From a virus, in the IMG/VR virus record IMGVR_UViG_3300007363_000058, positions 1 to 34,374 of that record: a stretch of 34,374 nt of DNA. One strand, 5' to 3'. The notes beneath the pieces are model-generated. The model had not been told where the DNA came from. It was given only the letters and a program-made list of their open reading frames with translations, and made no database searches. The translations under genes were made by a program, and so were the position numbers. Positions 6,819-14,748 of this stretch are shown here, in pieces. Position 1 is the first letter of the stretch. Each line of letters starts with the position of its first letter.

Positions 6819-8786
6819 ATGAAAGTGATGATCTGCTCGTCGTGGTCGGAGGCGGGATTTGAACTCTACGGGCGTCGCTGGCTTGAGACGGCTGGCGAGC
6901 ATTGGGACCCGAGCATCGACATCAATGCCGTCAATGACAAGCAGTTGGACATGGACTCGGGGTTCCGCGAGTTCATGGTGCGTCATGCGGTTCGCAAGCT
7001 GGACCCCAAGCAGCCGGGATACGACTACCGTCAGGATCTCCTGCGCTTTGCCCACAAGGTCTTTGCGCTCAAGGTTGCGCTGGAGGATGCGACCGAGGAG
7101 GGCCACGACTGGCTGGTCTGGCTTGACGGCGATGTCGAGACCCGCGCCCCGCTCACGATGGACTTCCTCAAGCACATCCTTCCCGAGGACAAGGACGGGG
7201 TGCTTCTTTCTCGTGCGCGCACGGCTCCGCATCCAGAGTGCGGGTTCATGGCGTTCAACCTCCGTCGCAAGGGCGCTGACTTCCTCCGCAAGTTCATCGG
7301 CATGTACGTCAAGGACGACGTACTGAAGCTGGCGGAACTGCACGACAGCTACGTCTTCATGGTCTGCGTCATCGCCCACATGGAGAGCGACAAGAGCGAG
7401 TGGCACGACCTTTGCCCGGTTGGCGGTGGCCCGTATGGTCTGGACGCCTTCGAGGCCAGCCCGCTGGACGGCGTGTTCGTCCACAAGAAGGGCAACCGCA
7501 AGGCCGGTATGACCAACGCGGAGATCGTCCAGCGTCTGCTGGTCGGGGTCGAGCCCGTGTACATCAACCCAAGGGACTTCGACGGCAGCGTGCCGGAAAA
7601 TGCGGTCCCGGTAGTTGATTGCGACATGGTGCCGGTCGAGGACATCCGCCGCGCCATGCTGGCACTTGAGGACAAGCCATTGATTTTCATTGGCTTTTAC
7701 TCCTCGGACGAGAACGGGAAGCACATCGACACAAGCCGATTTGGCATCAATGCGGTGAGGACCGACACGATTGCCTTTGAGTCCGTGGAGCGGGCCAAGG
7801 ACGGCCTTGGGTTCATCCATGTTGCCGTGACCAAGGACTTTCCGGTGATCCCGGACGATCTCCCCGTCTTCCATCAGCGCCAGATGTCTGCCGTGAAGAA
7901 GGAGGAGATCAAGGCGATCACGAACAACTCCTACCAGACGAACATGGTTGTCCAGACGCAGAACTGCGTCCCGCACGAGACCATTCAGTCCAACATCAAG
8001 GCCAATCTCGGCCAGATCCAGAACTGGGTCAGGTACACCCGGCACCACATGCAGCGGGCCATCATCGTCTCTGCCGGTCCTTCGCTGGACATGCCGGAGA
8101 CCTTGGAGGCCATCCGCAAGGAGGTAGACGCGGGCGCGGTGCTGTTCTGCGTCAAGCACAGCCACCAGAAGCTGATCGACGCCGGTCTGGTCCCGTGGGG
8201 TTGCGTCCTGCTTGATCCCCGTCCTCATGAGGGCATCAGTACCCATGGCAAGGCTCGTGCCGATCTCCTTCCGGCGGCCTATCCGGGCGTCCGGTACTTC
8301 TGCGCCTCGATGGTCGATCCCGGCGTCGTGAAGCGCCTGCTGGATACCGGAGGCAAGGTTTACGGCTGGCATGCAGCCGTTGGGGCTGACGAGAAAGAAG
8401 TCCTTCCTCCTGAACACCAGAAGTTCCTGATGGGGGGAGGATCTTCTTCTGCTGGACGCGCTATGATACTCGCGTGGCAGTTCCTAGGCTTCCAGTCGAT
8501 TGGTCTATACGGCTTTGACTCCTGTCATCTGGACGAGAGCAAGCTAGACAAGTCCGCTCGACATCAGGATGGCACCCCCAAGTACGTCCTCATGGACGTG
8601 GCCGTCGGGGGTAGGAACCGGCAGTTCTGGACCGACAGGGACATCCTCTGTCAGGCGCAGGACTTCACCCGGTTCCTTCAGGAGAGCCCGTGGATCCAAT
8701 GGGACGCCCACGGTCCCGGCATGGTTGCGTGGTTGTGGCAGAACACTCGTGGCATCATGCCAACCCTTGAGGAGACCTACACATGA
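6819..8786 (+). CDS. GT-A glycosyltransferase fused to MptE/DUF115-like domain
   Basis: A 655-aa two-domain protein. Residues 1 to about 240 look like a GT-A glycosyltransferase with the motif WLVWLDGDVETRAPL and DGD at 103-105. Residues about 410-570 resemble the 6-hydroxymethylpterin pyrophosphokinase MptE-like (DUF115) domain also found in Maf-type glycosyltransferases: AIIVSAGPSLD (413-423), DAGLVPWGCVLLDP, then GGGSSSAGRAMILAWQF and IGLYGFDSC near 538-570. GC content returns to the phage norm (58% at 7021-7080). GGAGG precedes ATG 6819 with 8 bases between, and the portal gene overlaps its end by 4 bases. A nonulosonate or other sugar transferase role is possible; the acceptor is unknown. 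Confidence 0.85.
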   Translation: MKVMICSSWSEAGFELYGRRWLETAGEHWDPSIDINAVNDKQLDMDSGFREFMVRHAVRKLDPKQPGYDYRQDLLRFAHKVFALKVALEDATEEGHDWLVWLDGDVETRAPLTMDFLKHILPEDKDGVLLSRARTAPHPECGFMAFNLRRKGADFLRKFIGMYVKDDVLKLAELHDSYVFMVCVIAHMESDKSEWHDLCPVGGGPYGLDAFEASPLDGVFVHKKGNRKAGMTNAEIVQRLLVGVEPVYINPRDFDGSVPENAVPVVDCDMVPVEDIRRAMLALEDKPLIFIGFYSSDENGKHIDTSRFGINAVRTDTIAFESVERAKDGLGFIHVAVTKDFPVIPDDLPVFHQRQMSAVKKEEIKAITNNSYQTNMVVQTQNCVPHETIQSNIKANLGQIQNWVRYTRHHMQRAIIVSAGPSLDMPETLEAIRKEVDAGAVLFCVKHSHQKLIDAGLVPWGCVLLDPRPHEGISTHGKARADLLPAAYPGVRYFCASMVDPGVVKRLLDTGGKVYGWHAAVGADEKEVLPPEHQKFLMGGGSSSAGRAMILAWQFLGFQSIGLYGFDSCHLDESKLDKSARHQDGTPKYVLMDVAVGGRNRQFWTDRDILCQAQDFTRFLQESPWIQWDAHGPGMVAWLWQNTRGIMPTLEETYT

Positions 8787-11110
8787 ACGACGACCGCAAG
8801 TGGCGAGGGGACAACGAGAAGGTCAAGCGCACCAAGCGACAGGCCCTGAACGCCCTGCTCGTCAACATTGCGGAGAGCCTTGAGGAGAAGGAGCGGGAGT
8901 CCATTGCACAGGTCTGCATGGAGGACTTCCGCGCGGACCGCGACAGCCGCACCGAGTGGGATGCGATGCATGCCGATTGGGTGGCGGTCTACAACCAGCA
9001 GGATGCCCCCTACAACCGCCCGTGGCCGGGCTCGTCGGATGAGTCGCTTGGCCTGCTGACGGAAGCATGCAACTCGTTTCAGGCTCGCGCCTACAAGGCG
9101 TTCTTCTCGTCTCGCATGCCCGTGGCTGCCGTCTCCACAAACCCGTCCATGCCCGGGTCGTCCGAGCGCGCCAAGCGGGTCAGCCAGTTCCTCCAATGGT
9201 CCCTGTTCTTCAAGGACCAGACCTACAAGGAGGACAAGGCGGCGATGCTGCTGCGCGTGGCAGTCCACGGCAGCGACTTCTCGAAGACGTACTTTGACCC
9301 GGTGATGAACCGGATTGTCACCCGCCCCGTGCGTGCAGAGGACCTGTACGTCCCCTACCACATCGGTCCCATCAACATCGAAGACGTTCACCGCAAGACG
9401 GAACTCATCCACATCCAGTTGAACGAGGGCCGCATCCGGGCGTCCGAGGGCTACTTCCTGTTCCCGCCCGAGCCCATGATGATTGGGCAGATCGAGTCCC
9501 CGATCCAACAGCAGAACGACCGCGACGGCGGCATCCATCCGTCCTCGACACATAGCGAGGACATGGCCCAGATCATCGAGCAGCACCGGGACCTCGACCT
9601 AGACGGTGACGGCATTGCCGAGCCCTACAAGGTCTGGGTTGACGTGACCTCGGAGAAGCTGCTCCGCATCGAGGTCCGCTATGAGGTGGACGAGTATGGC
9701 CGCCCGCTGAATGGCCGGATGCCCATCGAGGAGTACACCCACTACCGCTTCCTCGCGAACCCGGATGGCTTCTACGGTTACGGTCTGGGTTTCCTGCTGG
9801 GCAAGACGAACATCGCCATCAACAAGCTCCTGCGCCAGTTCATCGACGCCACGACCCTGTCGATCCACGGCAACATGAGCGGGTTCATCTCGGAGGCCCT
9901 GAACATCAGCAAGGGGCCGGTGAAGATCGAACTCGGCAGCCTGAAGACCGTCTCCGCAAGTACCGACGACATCCAGAAGGGCATCAAGACGCTCTCCTTC
10001 CCCGCCCCGCCTCCGACGCTGATGCAGGCCATCGCGCAGTTGGAGACCCGCGCCCAGCGCATCGGAGCCACGACGGATGCCGCAGCCGGTGACGTGAACA
10101 AGGTCTTCCAGCCCACGACCATCCAGACCATGGTCGAGCAGTCGCTGGTGATGTTCACGAGCGTTCAGGAGTTCCTGCTGCACTCGTGGAGCAAGGAACT
10201 GAACAAGATCTATCGCCTGCATGGGATCTACTTCCGTGGCATCGAGGGCTTCATCTCGATCAGCCCGGAAGGTCCTCAGGAGATGGTTGTGACGGAGCAG
10301 GACTTTGCCGACGACATGCTCATCATGCCAATCGCAGACCCCCGCATGATGAGCCAGCAGAGCCGCCTCCAGAAGGCCCAGTTCCTGTTTGAGTTTGCCC
10401 AGAAGAATCCGCTCGTGGGCAACAACCCTGAGGTCCTCCTTGCGGTGTCGAGGAGGCTGCTTGAGGAGATGGAAATCGATGGAATTGACAACATTCTTCC
10501 GAAATCTGTGGACGAACTTCCGCAACCTGCGCCAGATCCGAAGGTCATGGCGGAGCAGGCTAAGGTCGAAGTCGAACAGCAGAAGCTCCAGCTAGACGCG
10601 CAGAGGGCGCAGCAGGAGGTTCAGCTTGAGGTGCAGAAGATGCAGGCAGACCAGCAGATGAAGCAGGCGTCCATGATGGGCGACCAGCAGCTTCAACAGA
10701 TGCGGATCGACAACGAGCGCGCCATGCAGGAACTCCGCATCCAGAACGAGGCGGAGATCGCCCGCATGAAGCAGGAGTTCGAGAACCTGCGGATGCAGCA
10801 GGAACTTGCGGCCAAGCAGCAGATGGAAGCTCAGAAGGCCAAGATCGAGGCTGACACCAAGGTCATGGTGGCGCGCATTGGTGCTGCCGGTGCAGATGTC
10901 CCAGAGATAGATGCGGTGAAGCCATTTGCTCAGCAGATGGGTGAAGACCTGCGCTCCATGCTTGAACGCATGGACCAGCAGAACGCTGCTCGCGACCAAC
11001 GGATGATGAGCATGATTCAGGCGATGATGCAGTCCATGACCTCTCCTCGTCGAATTGTTCGCGGGCCTGATGGCCGGGCCATGGGCGTGGAGATGGGTGG
11101 GGCGCAGTAA
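8783..11110 (+). CDS. Portal protein
   Basis: A 775-aa portal, forming the dodecameric ring at the capsid vertex through which DNA is packaged and ejected. The N-terminal part has the pattern of large podoviral-type portals (DRDSRTEWDAMHADW, PWPGSSDESLGLLTEACNSF), followed by a core with AEDLYVPY and a clip/wing region. Residues about 580-710 are a long Gln/Met/Glu-rich helical coiled coil (QQKLQLDAQRAQQEVQLEVQ), matching the C-terminal barrel seen in long portals such as that of P22. Position after the terminase and accessory island and before capsid genes fits. It starts at ATG 8783 with a 4-base overlap and its TAA shares an A with the next ATG. Confidence 0.94.
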   Translation: MNDDRKWRGDNEKVKRTKRQALNALLVNIAESLEEKERESIAQVCMEDFRADRDSRTEWDAMHADWVAVYNQQDAPYNRPWPGSSDESLGLLTEACNSFQARAYKAFFSSRMPVAAVSTNPSMPGSSERAKRVSQFLQWSLFFKDQTYKEDKAAMLLRVAVHGSDFSKTYFDPVMNRIVTRPVRAEDLYVPYHIGPINIEDVHRKTELIHIQLNEGRIRASEGYFLFPPEPMMIGQIESPIQQQNDRDGGIHPSSTHSEDMAQIIEQHRDLDLDGDGIAEPYKVWVDVTSEKLLRIEVRYEVDEYGRPLNGRMPIEEYTHYRFLANPDGFYGYGLGFLLGKTNIAINKLLRQFIDATTLSIHGNMSGFISEALNISKGPVKIELGSLKTVSASTDDIQKGIKTLSFPAPPPTLMQAIAQLETRAQRIGATTDAAAGDVNKVFQPTTIQTMVEQSLVMFTSVQEFLLHSWSKELNKIYRLHGIYFRGIEGFISISPEGPQEMVVTEQDFADDMLIMPIADPRMMSQQSRLQKAQFLFEFAQKNPLVGNNPEVLLAVSRRLLEEMEIDGIDNILPKSVDELPQPAPDPKVMAEQAKVEVEQQKLQLDAQRAQQEVQLEVQKMQADQQMKQASMMGDQQLQQMRIDNERAMQELRIQNEAEIARMKQEFENLRMQQELAAKQQMEAQKAKIEADTKVMVARIGAAGADVPEIDAVKPFAQQMGEDLRSMLERMDQQNAARDQRMMSMIQAMMQSMTSPRRIVRGPDGRAMGVEMGGAQ

Positions 11111-12258
11111 TGGCCCACATCGTCAAGGATAGGGTCAAGGAGACGACGACCACAGCAGGCACCGGAAGCATTGCGCTTGACGGTGCCGCGACCGGCTTCG
11201 TCGCGTTCTCGTCCGTCTGCTCAAACAACGACACCGTTCAGTACGCCATCGTCGAGCAGAGCGGCCCGGAGTGGGAGGTCGGCCTCGGCACTTGGAAGAC
11301 CGGCAACACGCTTGAGCGCACGACGGTCTATGCGTCGAGCAATGCCGGTGCTGCGGTCAACTTCGGTGCGGGAACGAAGGATGTGTTCCTCACGATGGCT
11401 GCGTTCTCTCAGGACATAGATGTGCAGGAGTTCACGACGCCGGGAAGCAGTACATGGACGAAGCCGCCGTGGGCTAGATGGGTGCGCGTCGAGCTTATAG
11501 GCGGCGGCGGCGGCGGCGGCAGCGGAGCGCGTCAAGCTACGACGACGGCTCGCTTTGGCGGTGGCGCTGGCGCAGGCGCTGCTTACACGGTCATCACGGT
11601 CATGGCGTCAGAAGTCCCAGACACGGCAACCGTTGTTGTCGGCGCTGGCGGGGCTGGCGGAGGAAGTCGAACGACTGATTCAACCAATGGCGCAACCGGA
11701 GGAAATGGTCAGGACTCGACTTTTGGATCGTTGTTCAGGGCGCGTGCAATGAACGGTGGAGCTGGCGGAACGACAACCGGCGGAGGAGGTGCAACGGCCC
11801 TTAGCATAAGCGGAAGCCCTTATCAGTCAGTTTCTGCGGCGGGTGGGTCTGGTGTTGCAGGTTCTGGAACTTCGGGAACGTCTGGAACAGCAAATGCCAC
11901 GAACTCAAACACCGGAGGTGGCGGTGGAGGCGGGGCAAGCAGTACTTCAACAGTCACTTCCAACGGCGGATCAGGCGGTTCGTTAGACAGCGGAGCTATT
12001 CATACTGGCAGTACAGCATCAAACAACGGAATTGGAGGTGGGTCCGGGTCTGATGGAGTTGTGCTGTATATAGGTGGACGCCCAATTGGGCGCGGCGGCG
12101 GTGGCGGATCGTATGCAACTGGCGTCGCTACCGGATCTGGAGGGAAGGGTGGCATAGGTGCTGGCGGAGGCGGAGGCGCGGCCAGCGACAACGGTTTTGC
12201 AAGCGGCGCTGGAGGAGACGGCGGCAATGGCTGGGCGAGGATCACGTCATGGCGGTGA
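11110..12258 (+). CDS. Glycine-rich tail/adhesin-like protein
   Basis: A 382-aa protein in two parts. Residues 1 to about 105 are a phage tail-type beta module ending in WEVGLGTWKTGNTLERTTVY and SSNAGAAVNF, a motif common at the start of tail proteins. From about 107 it is a glycine-rich domain opening with EFTTPGSSTWTKPPWARWVR, then runs of Gly (LIGGGGGGGSG at 129-139) and many GGAGG/GGGGG blocks to the C-terminus (GGDGGNGWARITSW). Such domains occur in phage adhesins and can form polyglycine-II bundles. The exposed role is inferred as receptor binding or tail decoration. ATG 11110 overlaps the portal stop (TAATG). Unusually, it is next to the portal rather than in the distal tail-fibre module. 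Confidence 0.82.
   Translation: MAHIVKDRVKETTTTAGTGSIALDGAATGFVAFSSVCSNNDTVQYAIVEQSGPEWEVGLGTWKTGNTLERTTVYASSNAGAAVNFGAGTKDVFLTMAAFSQDIDVQEFTTPGSSTWTKPPWARWVRVELIGGGGGGGSGARQATTTARFGGGAGAGAAYTVITVMASEVPDTATVVVGAGGAGGGSRTTDSTNGATGGNGQDSTFGSLFRARAMNGGAGGTTTGGGGATALSISGSPYQSVSAAGGSGVAGSGTSGTSGTANATNSNTGGGGGGGASSTSTVTSNGGSGGSLDSGAIHTGSTASNNGIGGGSGSDGVVLYIGGRPIGRGGGGGSYATGVATGSGGKGGIGAGGGGGAASDNGFASGAGGDGGNGWARITSWR
11500..11520 (+). repeat. (GGC)7 trinucleotide repeat
   Basis: Seven perfect GGC units encode the seven-glycine run at residues 131-137 of the glycine-rich protein. Length change here would add or remove glycines without shifting frame. Confidence 0.9.
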
Positions 12259-12482
12259 AGCAGTTTCTGCTCAATCCAGACGGCAGCATTCCTGCGGGCG
12301 CGAACATCGCCGCGCTTCTGGAAGCCGGTGTTCCGCTTGTCCTTCCAACGCCTCGCTGGCGTCCCGCTGACGGCATGACGCTTGAGGAGCGCGAGCCGCA
12401 GCGCGATGAACAGGGCGTGTGGCGGCAGGTGTGGGTCGAGGTGCCCGTGCCTCCGCCCGCAGAAGAACCAACTAGCGAGTAA
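12249..12482 (+). CDS. Conserved hypothetical phage protein
   Basis: A 77-aa protein (MAVKQFLLNPDGSIPAGAN... EEPTSE) overlapping the glycine-rich gene by 10 bases. The opening resembles a family of small phage proteins that sit behind tail-fibre-like genes, and its proline-rich acidic C-terminus (VEVPVPPPAEEPTSE) suggests a small fibre-associated or chaperone-like partner. I know no proven function. Its coupling to the glycine-rich protein suggests it serves that protein. Confidence 0.7.
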   Translation: MAVKQFLLNPDGSIPAGANIAALLEAGVPLVLPTPRWRPADGMTLEEREPQRDEQGVWRQVWVEVPVPPPAEEPTSE

Positions 12483-12955
12483 TGCTCGGCTTCCATTCCA
12501 TAAGCGAAGCGCCGATCAGCGCGCTTGTTGGTGGAGTTGTCCCTCCTCCTGTAGTCATAAAGCCATCGGCCCCGACAAGGCTTGCTCGATACGCTTCCTA
12601 CAGGCAGGACGGTAGCGCATTCATCCGCCAGATCGCCCCCGGCATCTACCTGCGCGCCGGGTCGGAGGAACTGCTACCCAACGTCATTGTGGGCCAGCAA
12701 GAGGTCGGGTCTGCGGAGATCCTGTCCGCCAAGGGAAACCACCTTGCCAAGGAGATCCTCGGGGATCGCGTCACAAGGAAGATCCGCCGGGAACTGCGCC
12801 GCATCCGGGATACCGAGACCCGCCTTGCGGAGCAGGAGCGTCTTCTGCGACAGTCCAATTCCGCCCTCCAGCAGATGGAAGCGAAGATCCGCGCCAAGCT
12901 GGAGTGGGAGGCGGCAGACGAAGAGGATGTCGAGTTCATCCTCCTCAACCTGTAA
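12482..12955 (+). CDS. Hypothetical protein with charged coiled-coil C-terminus
   Basis: A 157-aa protein. The N-terminus MLGFHSISEAPISAL is a motif that I recall recurring in phage and prophage structural regions. Residues about 90-150 form a strongly charged predicted coiled coil (RKIRRELRRIRDTETRLAEQ) ending in an acidic DEEDVEFILLNL tail. ATG 12482 overlaps the previous TAA as TAATG. Role unknown; a virion-associated or assembly protein is plausible because every neighbour is structural. Confidence 0.72.
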   Translation: MLGFHSISEAPISALVGGVVPPPVVIKPSAPTRLARYASYRQDGSAFIRQIAPGIYLRAGSEELLPNVIVGQQEVGSAEILSAKGNHLAKEILGDRVTRKIRRELRRIRDTETRLAEQERLLRQSNSALQQMEAKIRAKLEWEAADEEDVEFILLNL

Positions 12956-12962
12956 GGAGGGG
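12954..12962 (+). promoter_or_regulatory. Strong ribosome binding site overlapping a stop codon
   Basis: AAGGAGGGG begins inside the TAA stop of the upstream gene and ends three bases before ATG 12966. It fixes the start of the small basic protein that follows. Confidence 0.8.
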
Positions 12963-12965
12963 CAG

Positions 12966-13214
12966 ATGCCCAAGACACCAGCGTGGCAACGCAAGGAAGG
13001 CCAGAACCCGAAGGGCGGGCTGAACGCCAAGGGCCGGGCCAGTTACAAGGCCGCGACCGGCGGCACCCTCAAGCCACCGCAGCCTGAGGGCGGAGCGAGG
13101 AAGCGGTCATTCTGTGCCAGGATGAGCGGCATGAAGAAGAAGCTGACCTCGGCCAAGACCGCCAACGACCCCAACTCCCGCATCAACAAGTCCCTCCGTG
13201 CATGGAAGTGCTGA
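12966..13214 (+). CDS. Small basic phage protein, DUF6321-like
   Basis: An 82-aa, strongly basic protein beginning MPKTPAWQRKEGQNPKGGL, with the conserved blocks KGRASYKAATGG, LKPPQPEGGARKRSFCARM and NDPNSRINKSLRAW. I recall this pattern as a phage family named DUF6321. The frame extends upstream to 12582, but the ribosome site before 12966 and the family start fix this ATG. Function unknown; the charge suggests DNA or RNA contact. It is the first of two small basic proteins in a row. Confidence 0.85.
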   Translation: MPKTPAWQRKEGQNPKGGLNAKGRASYKAATGGTLKPPQPEGGARKRSFCARMSGMKKKLTSAKTANDPNSRINKSLRAWKC

Positions 13215-13215
13215 C

Positions 13216-13374
13216 ATGAAGAAGCCCATCTGGGACCGCAAGCGTCCCGCATCCCTCGGCAAGCCCAAGAAGCTGTCCCCCGCGCAGAAGTCATCTGCCA
13301 AGGCGGCGGCTGCGAAGGCGGGTCGGCCCTACCCGAACCTTGTAGACAACATGCGCGCGGCTCGTCGCAAGTGA
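13216..13374 (+). CDS. Small basic phage protein (52 aa)
   Basis: A 52-aa protein (MKKPIWDRKRPASLGKPKKL ... NMRAARRK) with about one third Lys and Arg. ATG 13216 follows the previous stop by one base. The pattern KKLSPAQKSSAKAAAAKAGR followed by PYPNLVDNMR looks like a recurrent small phage protein that is often missed because of its length. Its end overlaps the next gene as GTGA. Probably nucleic-acid binding or a virion minor component; no function is known to me. Confidence 0.78.
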   Translation: MKKPIWDRKRPASLGKPKKLSPAQKSSAKAAAAKAGRPYPNLVDNMRAARRK

Positions 13375-13577
13375 TCCACAACATCGACCCTGACGAGATC
13401 GAGAACTGGCGGCGGCACCCCGTCACACAGTTCCTGCTTCAGGAGATCCGAAAGCAGAACGTGAACCACCGCTATCGGGTTGCCAGCGATCTTCTCACGC
13501 TTGGCCGGGCGCAGGGCTTTGACGAGGCTCTTGCCTTGATGGGTAGGTTGCTGAACTCGCCAGATCCGATAGGCTGA
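13371..13577 (+). CDS. Hypothetical protein (68 aa)
   Basis: Starts at GTG 13371, overlapping the previous stop (GTGA). The predicted helical 68-aa product (IENWRRHPVTQFLLQEIRKQ) has no motif I recognise. The overlap and reading through between two real genes support it as coding; the spacing to the next gene leaves room only for a ribosome site (GGAGG near 13587). Confidence 0.7.
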   Translation: MIHNIDPDEIENWRRHPVTQFLLQEIRKQNVNHRYRVASDLLTLGRAQGFDEALALMGRLLNSPDPIG

Positions 13578-13596
13578 CCGTAACCCGGAGGCCGAC

Positions 13597-14571
13597 ATGA
13601 TCCGACGCCAGAACCGCATGAAGACCAGCCAGATCGACGCCGCGATGGATATCCTTCGCAGCAAGGGCCGTTACGGCGACACGGAACTGGCACATGTGAA
13701 CCCGCGCGAGAAGGCCATCCTCAAGGCCATGGGCGGTGCTGGCAGCCGGAATCCTCGCACGGGACTGCGGGAGTATTACGAGGCCGGAGTTGATGTGGGC
13801 GGTGGAGACCAATCTCCGGCCGCTCAGGGCGACCTTGGGCTTGGGACTGGTCCCTCATTCGGAAATGAAAGTGGTCAGGGAGGGGGCCAGATTGCTGACC
13901 TTTCCCAGCAGGATCAGGAGGCAATCGGGCGCGGCGGCTTGATTGCGGGGCAGAATGAGGTTGCCCTATCTGGTCTTGGTGCTGTGGGACGCGGCATGGG
14001 GCGCGCACTTGATAGTGGTGATTTCGCTCCGGGGGCTGGATTGTTCTCCCTTGTCGGGGCTGGGATGGCCGAACTTGGAAGGCAGGCCAGATCTGCTTAC
14101 GGCCCTGACTTTGTTGCTGATCCAACCTTTGAGGGAGGTCGCCAGCGGGAAGCGTTTATGGGTGGCCCAGATTTCCCCGGCAACCGTGCTGGAGGTGGCG
14201 ACAGCCTCGCTATGGCCCTTGGTGCCATTCCTGTCTCCGCGCCAACGCCCCGCTACCTTCGCGGCGGAGAGATGGCTGCCCCGCAGGAAATCTCGTCTTT
14301 CATCGGCCCCGGCATGACCGATCTCCAGCAGCGGGCGCTCATCTCCACCTACGGTACTCAGGGCGTGAACAGCGCCTTCCGCACGGACCCGGTGCGCCGG
14401 TACTATGCCAACCTTCTTTCTCGTGGCCTGATCTCTGACAGGGGCACTCCCGTTCAGAATCCCTATGTCCTGCCCATCGAGCAGCAGTATGCTTCCATGG
14501 TCTTGGGCCGCCCTATGACCAACCCCTCGGATGCGGCGGCGGCCTATGAGTCCATCCGGGAACTCCTGTGA
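13597..14571 (+). CDS. Virion-associated hypothetical protein
   Basis: A 324-aa protein starting at ATG 13597 with GGAGG about 7 bases upstream. The N-terminus carries a conserved phage motif, DTELAHVNPREKAILKAMGG, then GSRNPRTGLREYY, which I have seen at the start of structural proteins of podoviruses. The middle (about 70-230) is Gly-rich with low-complexity stretches. The C-terminus is again conserved-looking (EISSFIGPGMTDLQQRALIS, LPIEQQYASMVLGRP). Between portal and capsid cassette, it may be a minor head or internal protein, but no catalytic motif is visible. Confidence 0.75.
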   Translation: MIRRQNRMKTSQIDAAMDILRSKGRYGDTELAHVNPREKAILKAMGGAGSRNPRTGLREYYEAGVDVGGGDQSPAAQGDLGLGTGPSFGNESGQGGGQIADLSQQDQEAIGRGGLIAGQNEVALSGLGAVGRGMGRALDSGDFAPGAGLFSLVGAGMAELGRQARSAYGPDFVADPTFEGGRQREAFMGGPDFPGNRAGGGDSLAMALGAIPVSAPTPRYLRGGEMAAPQEISSFIGPGMTDLQQRALISTYGTQGVNSAFRTDPVRRYYANLLSRGLISDRGTPVQNPYVLPIEQQYASMVLGRPMTNPSDAAAAYESIRELL

Positions 14572-14581
14572 GGAGCTTGCC

Positions 14582-14623
14582 GTGAAGAAGAAGCCGATGA
14601 AAAAGGGCGGACGGGGCTGCTGA
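14582..14623 (+). CDS. Candidate micro-ORF, basic 13-residue peptide
   Basis: GTG 14582 opens a 13-codon frame encoding MKKKPMKKGGRGC and ending in TGA. GAGGAG at 14570-14575 lies six bases upstream, a good ribosome site that otherwise has no gene to serve. The peptide is very basic, like the two small proteins at 12966 and 13216. So short a frame could be chance or a leader in front of the hairpin that follows. Confidence 0.35.
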   Translation: MKKKPMKKGGRGC

Positions 14624-14649
14624 TCAGCCTGCCAGTCTCGAACGCCCTA

Positions 14650-14694
14650 GGAAGGGTGGGGTCTGTTTCCCCCTCCTGTCAGACCCCCCCTTCC
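14650..14694 (+). terminator. Strong hairpin before the capsid cassette
   Basis: A 15-bp stem (left arm 14650-14665, right arm 14680-14694) with one bulged T at 14657 and a 14-base loop. It falls in the 125-base gap between the portal block and the co-chaperonin gene. There is no clear T-run after it, so it may be a weak or Rho-assisted terminator or an RNA processing/stability element. Confidence 0.6.
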
Positions 14695-14707
14695 GCACTT
14701 TCCTCAA

Positions 14708-14724
14708 GTCGCTAGGTTTGCGAC
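14708..14724 (+). other. Short inverted repeat upstream of the co-chaperonin
   Basis: GTCGC, a 7-base spacer, then GCGAC. It lies in the leader region just before the ribosome site (AAGAGGAAA at 14738-14746) of the co-chaperonin gene. Could be a small RNA hairpin or protein site. No promoter consensus is recognisable in this gap. Confidence 0.35.
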
Positions 14725-14748
14725 GGGCATCCAGCCCAAGAGGAAAGC

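Noticed and set aside
6636-8417. 593-codon antisense open frame
   Set aside because: It mirrors the GT/MptE-like gene in a GC-rich region, has no recognisable domain, and its composition is typical of a shadow frame (Asp, His, Arg, Val excess).
11500-12258. On/off phase variation by slippage in the glycine-rich gene
   Set aside because: The repeat unit is three bases, so slippage would only change the glycine number and cannot switch the frame.
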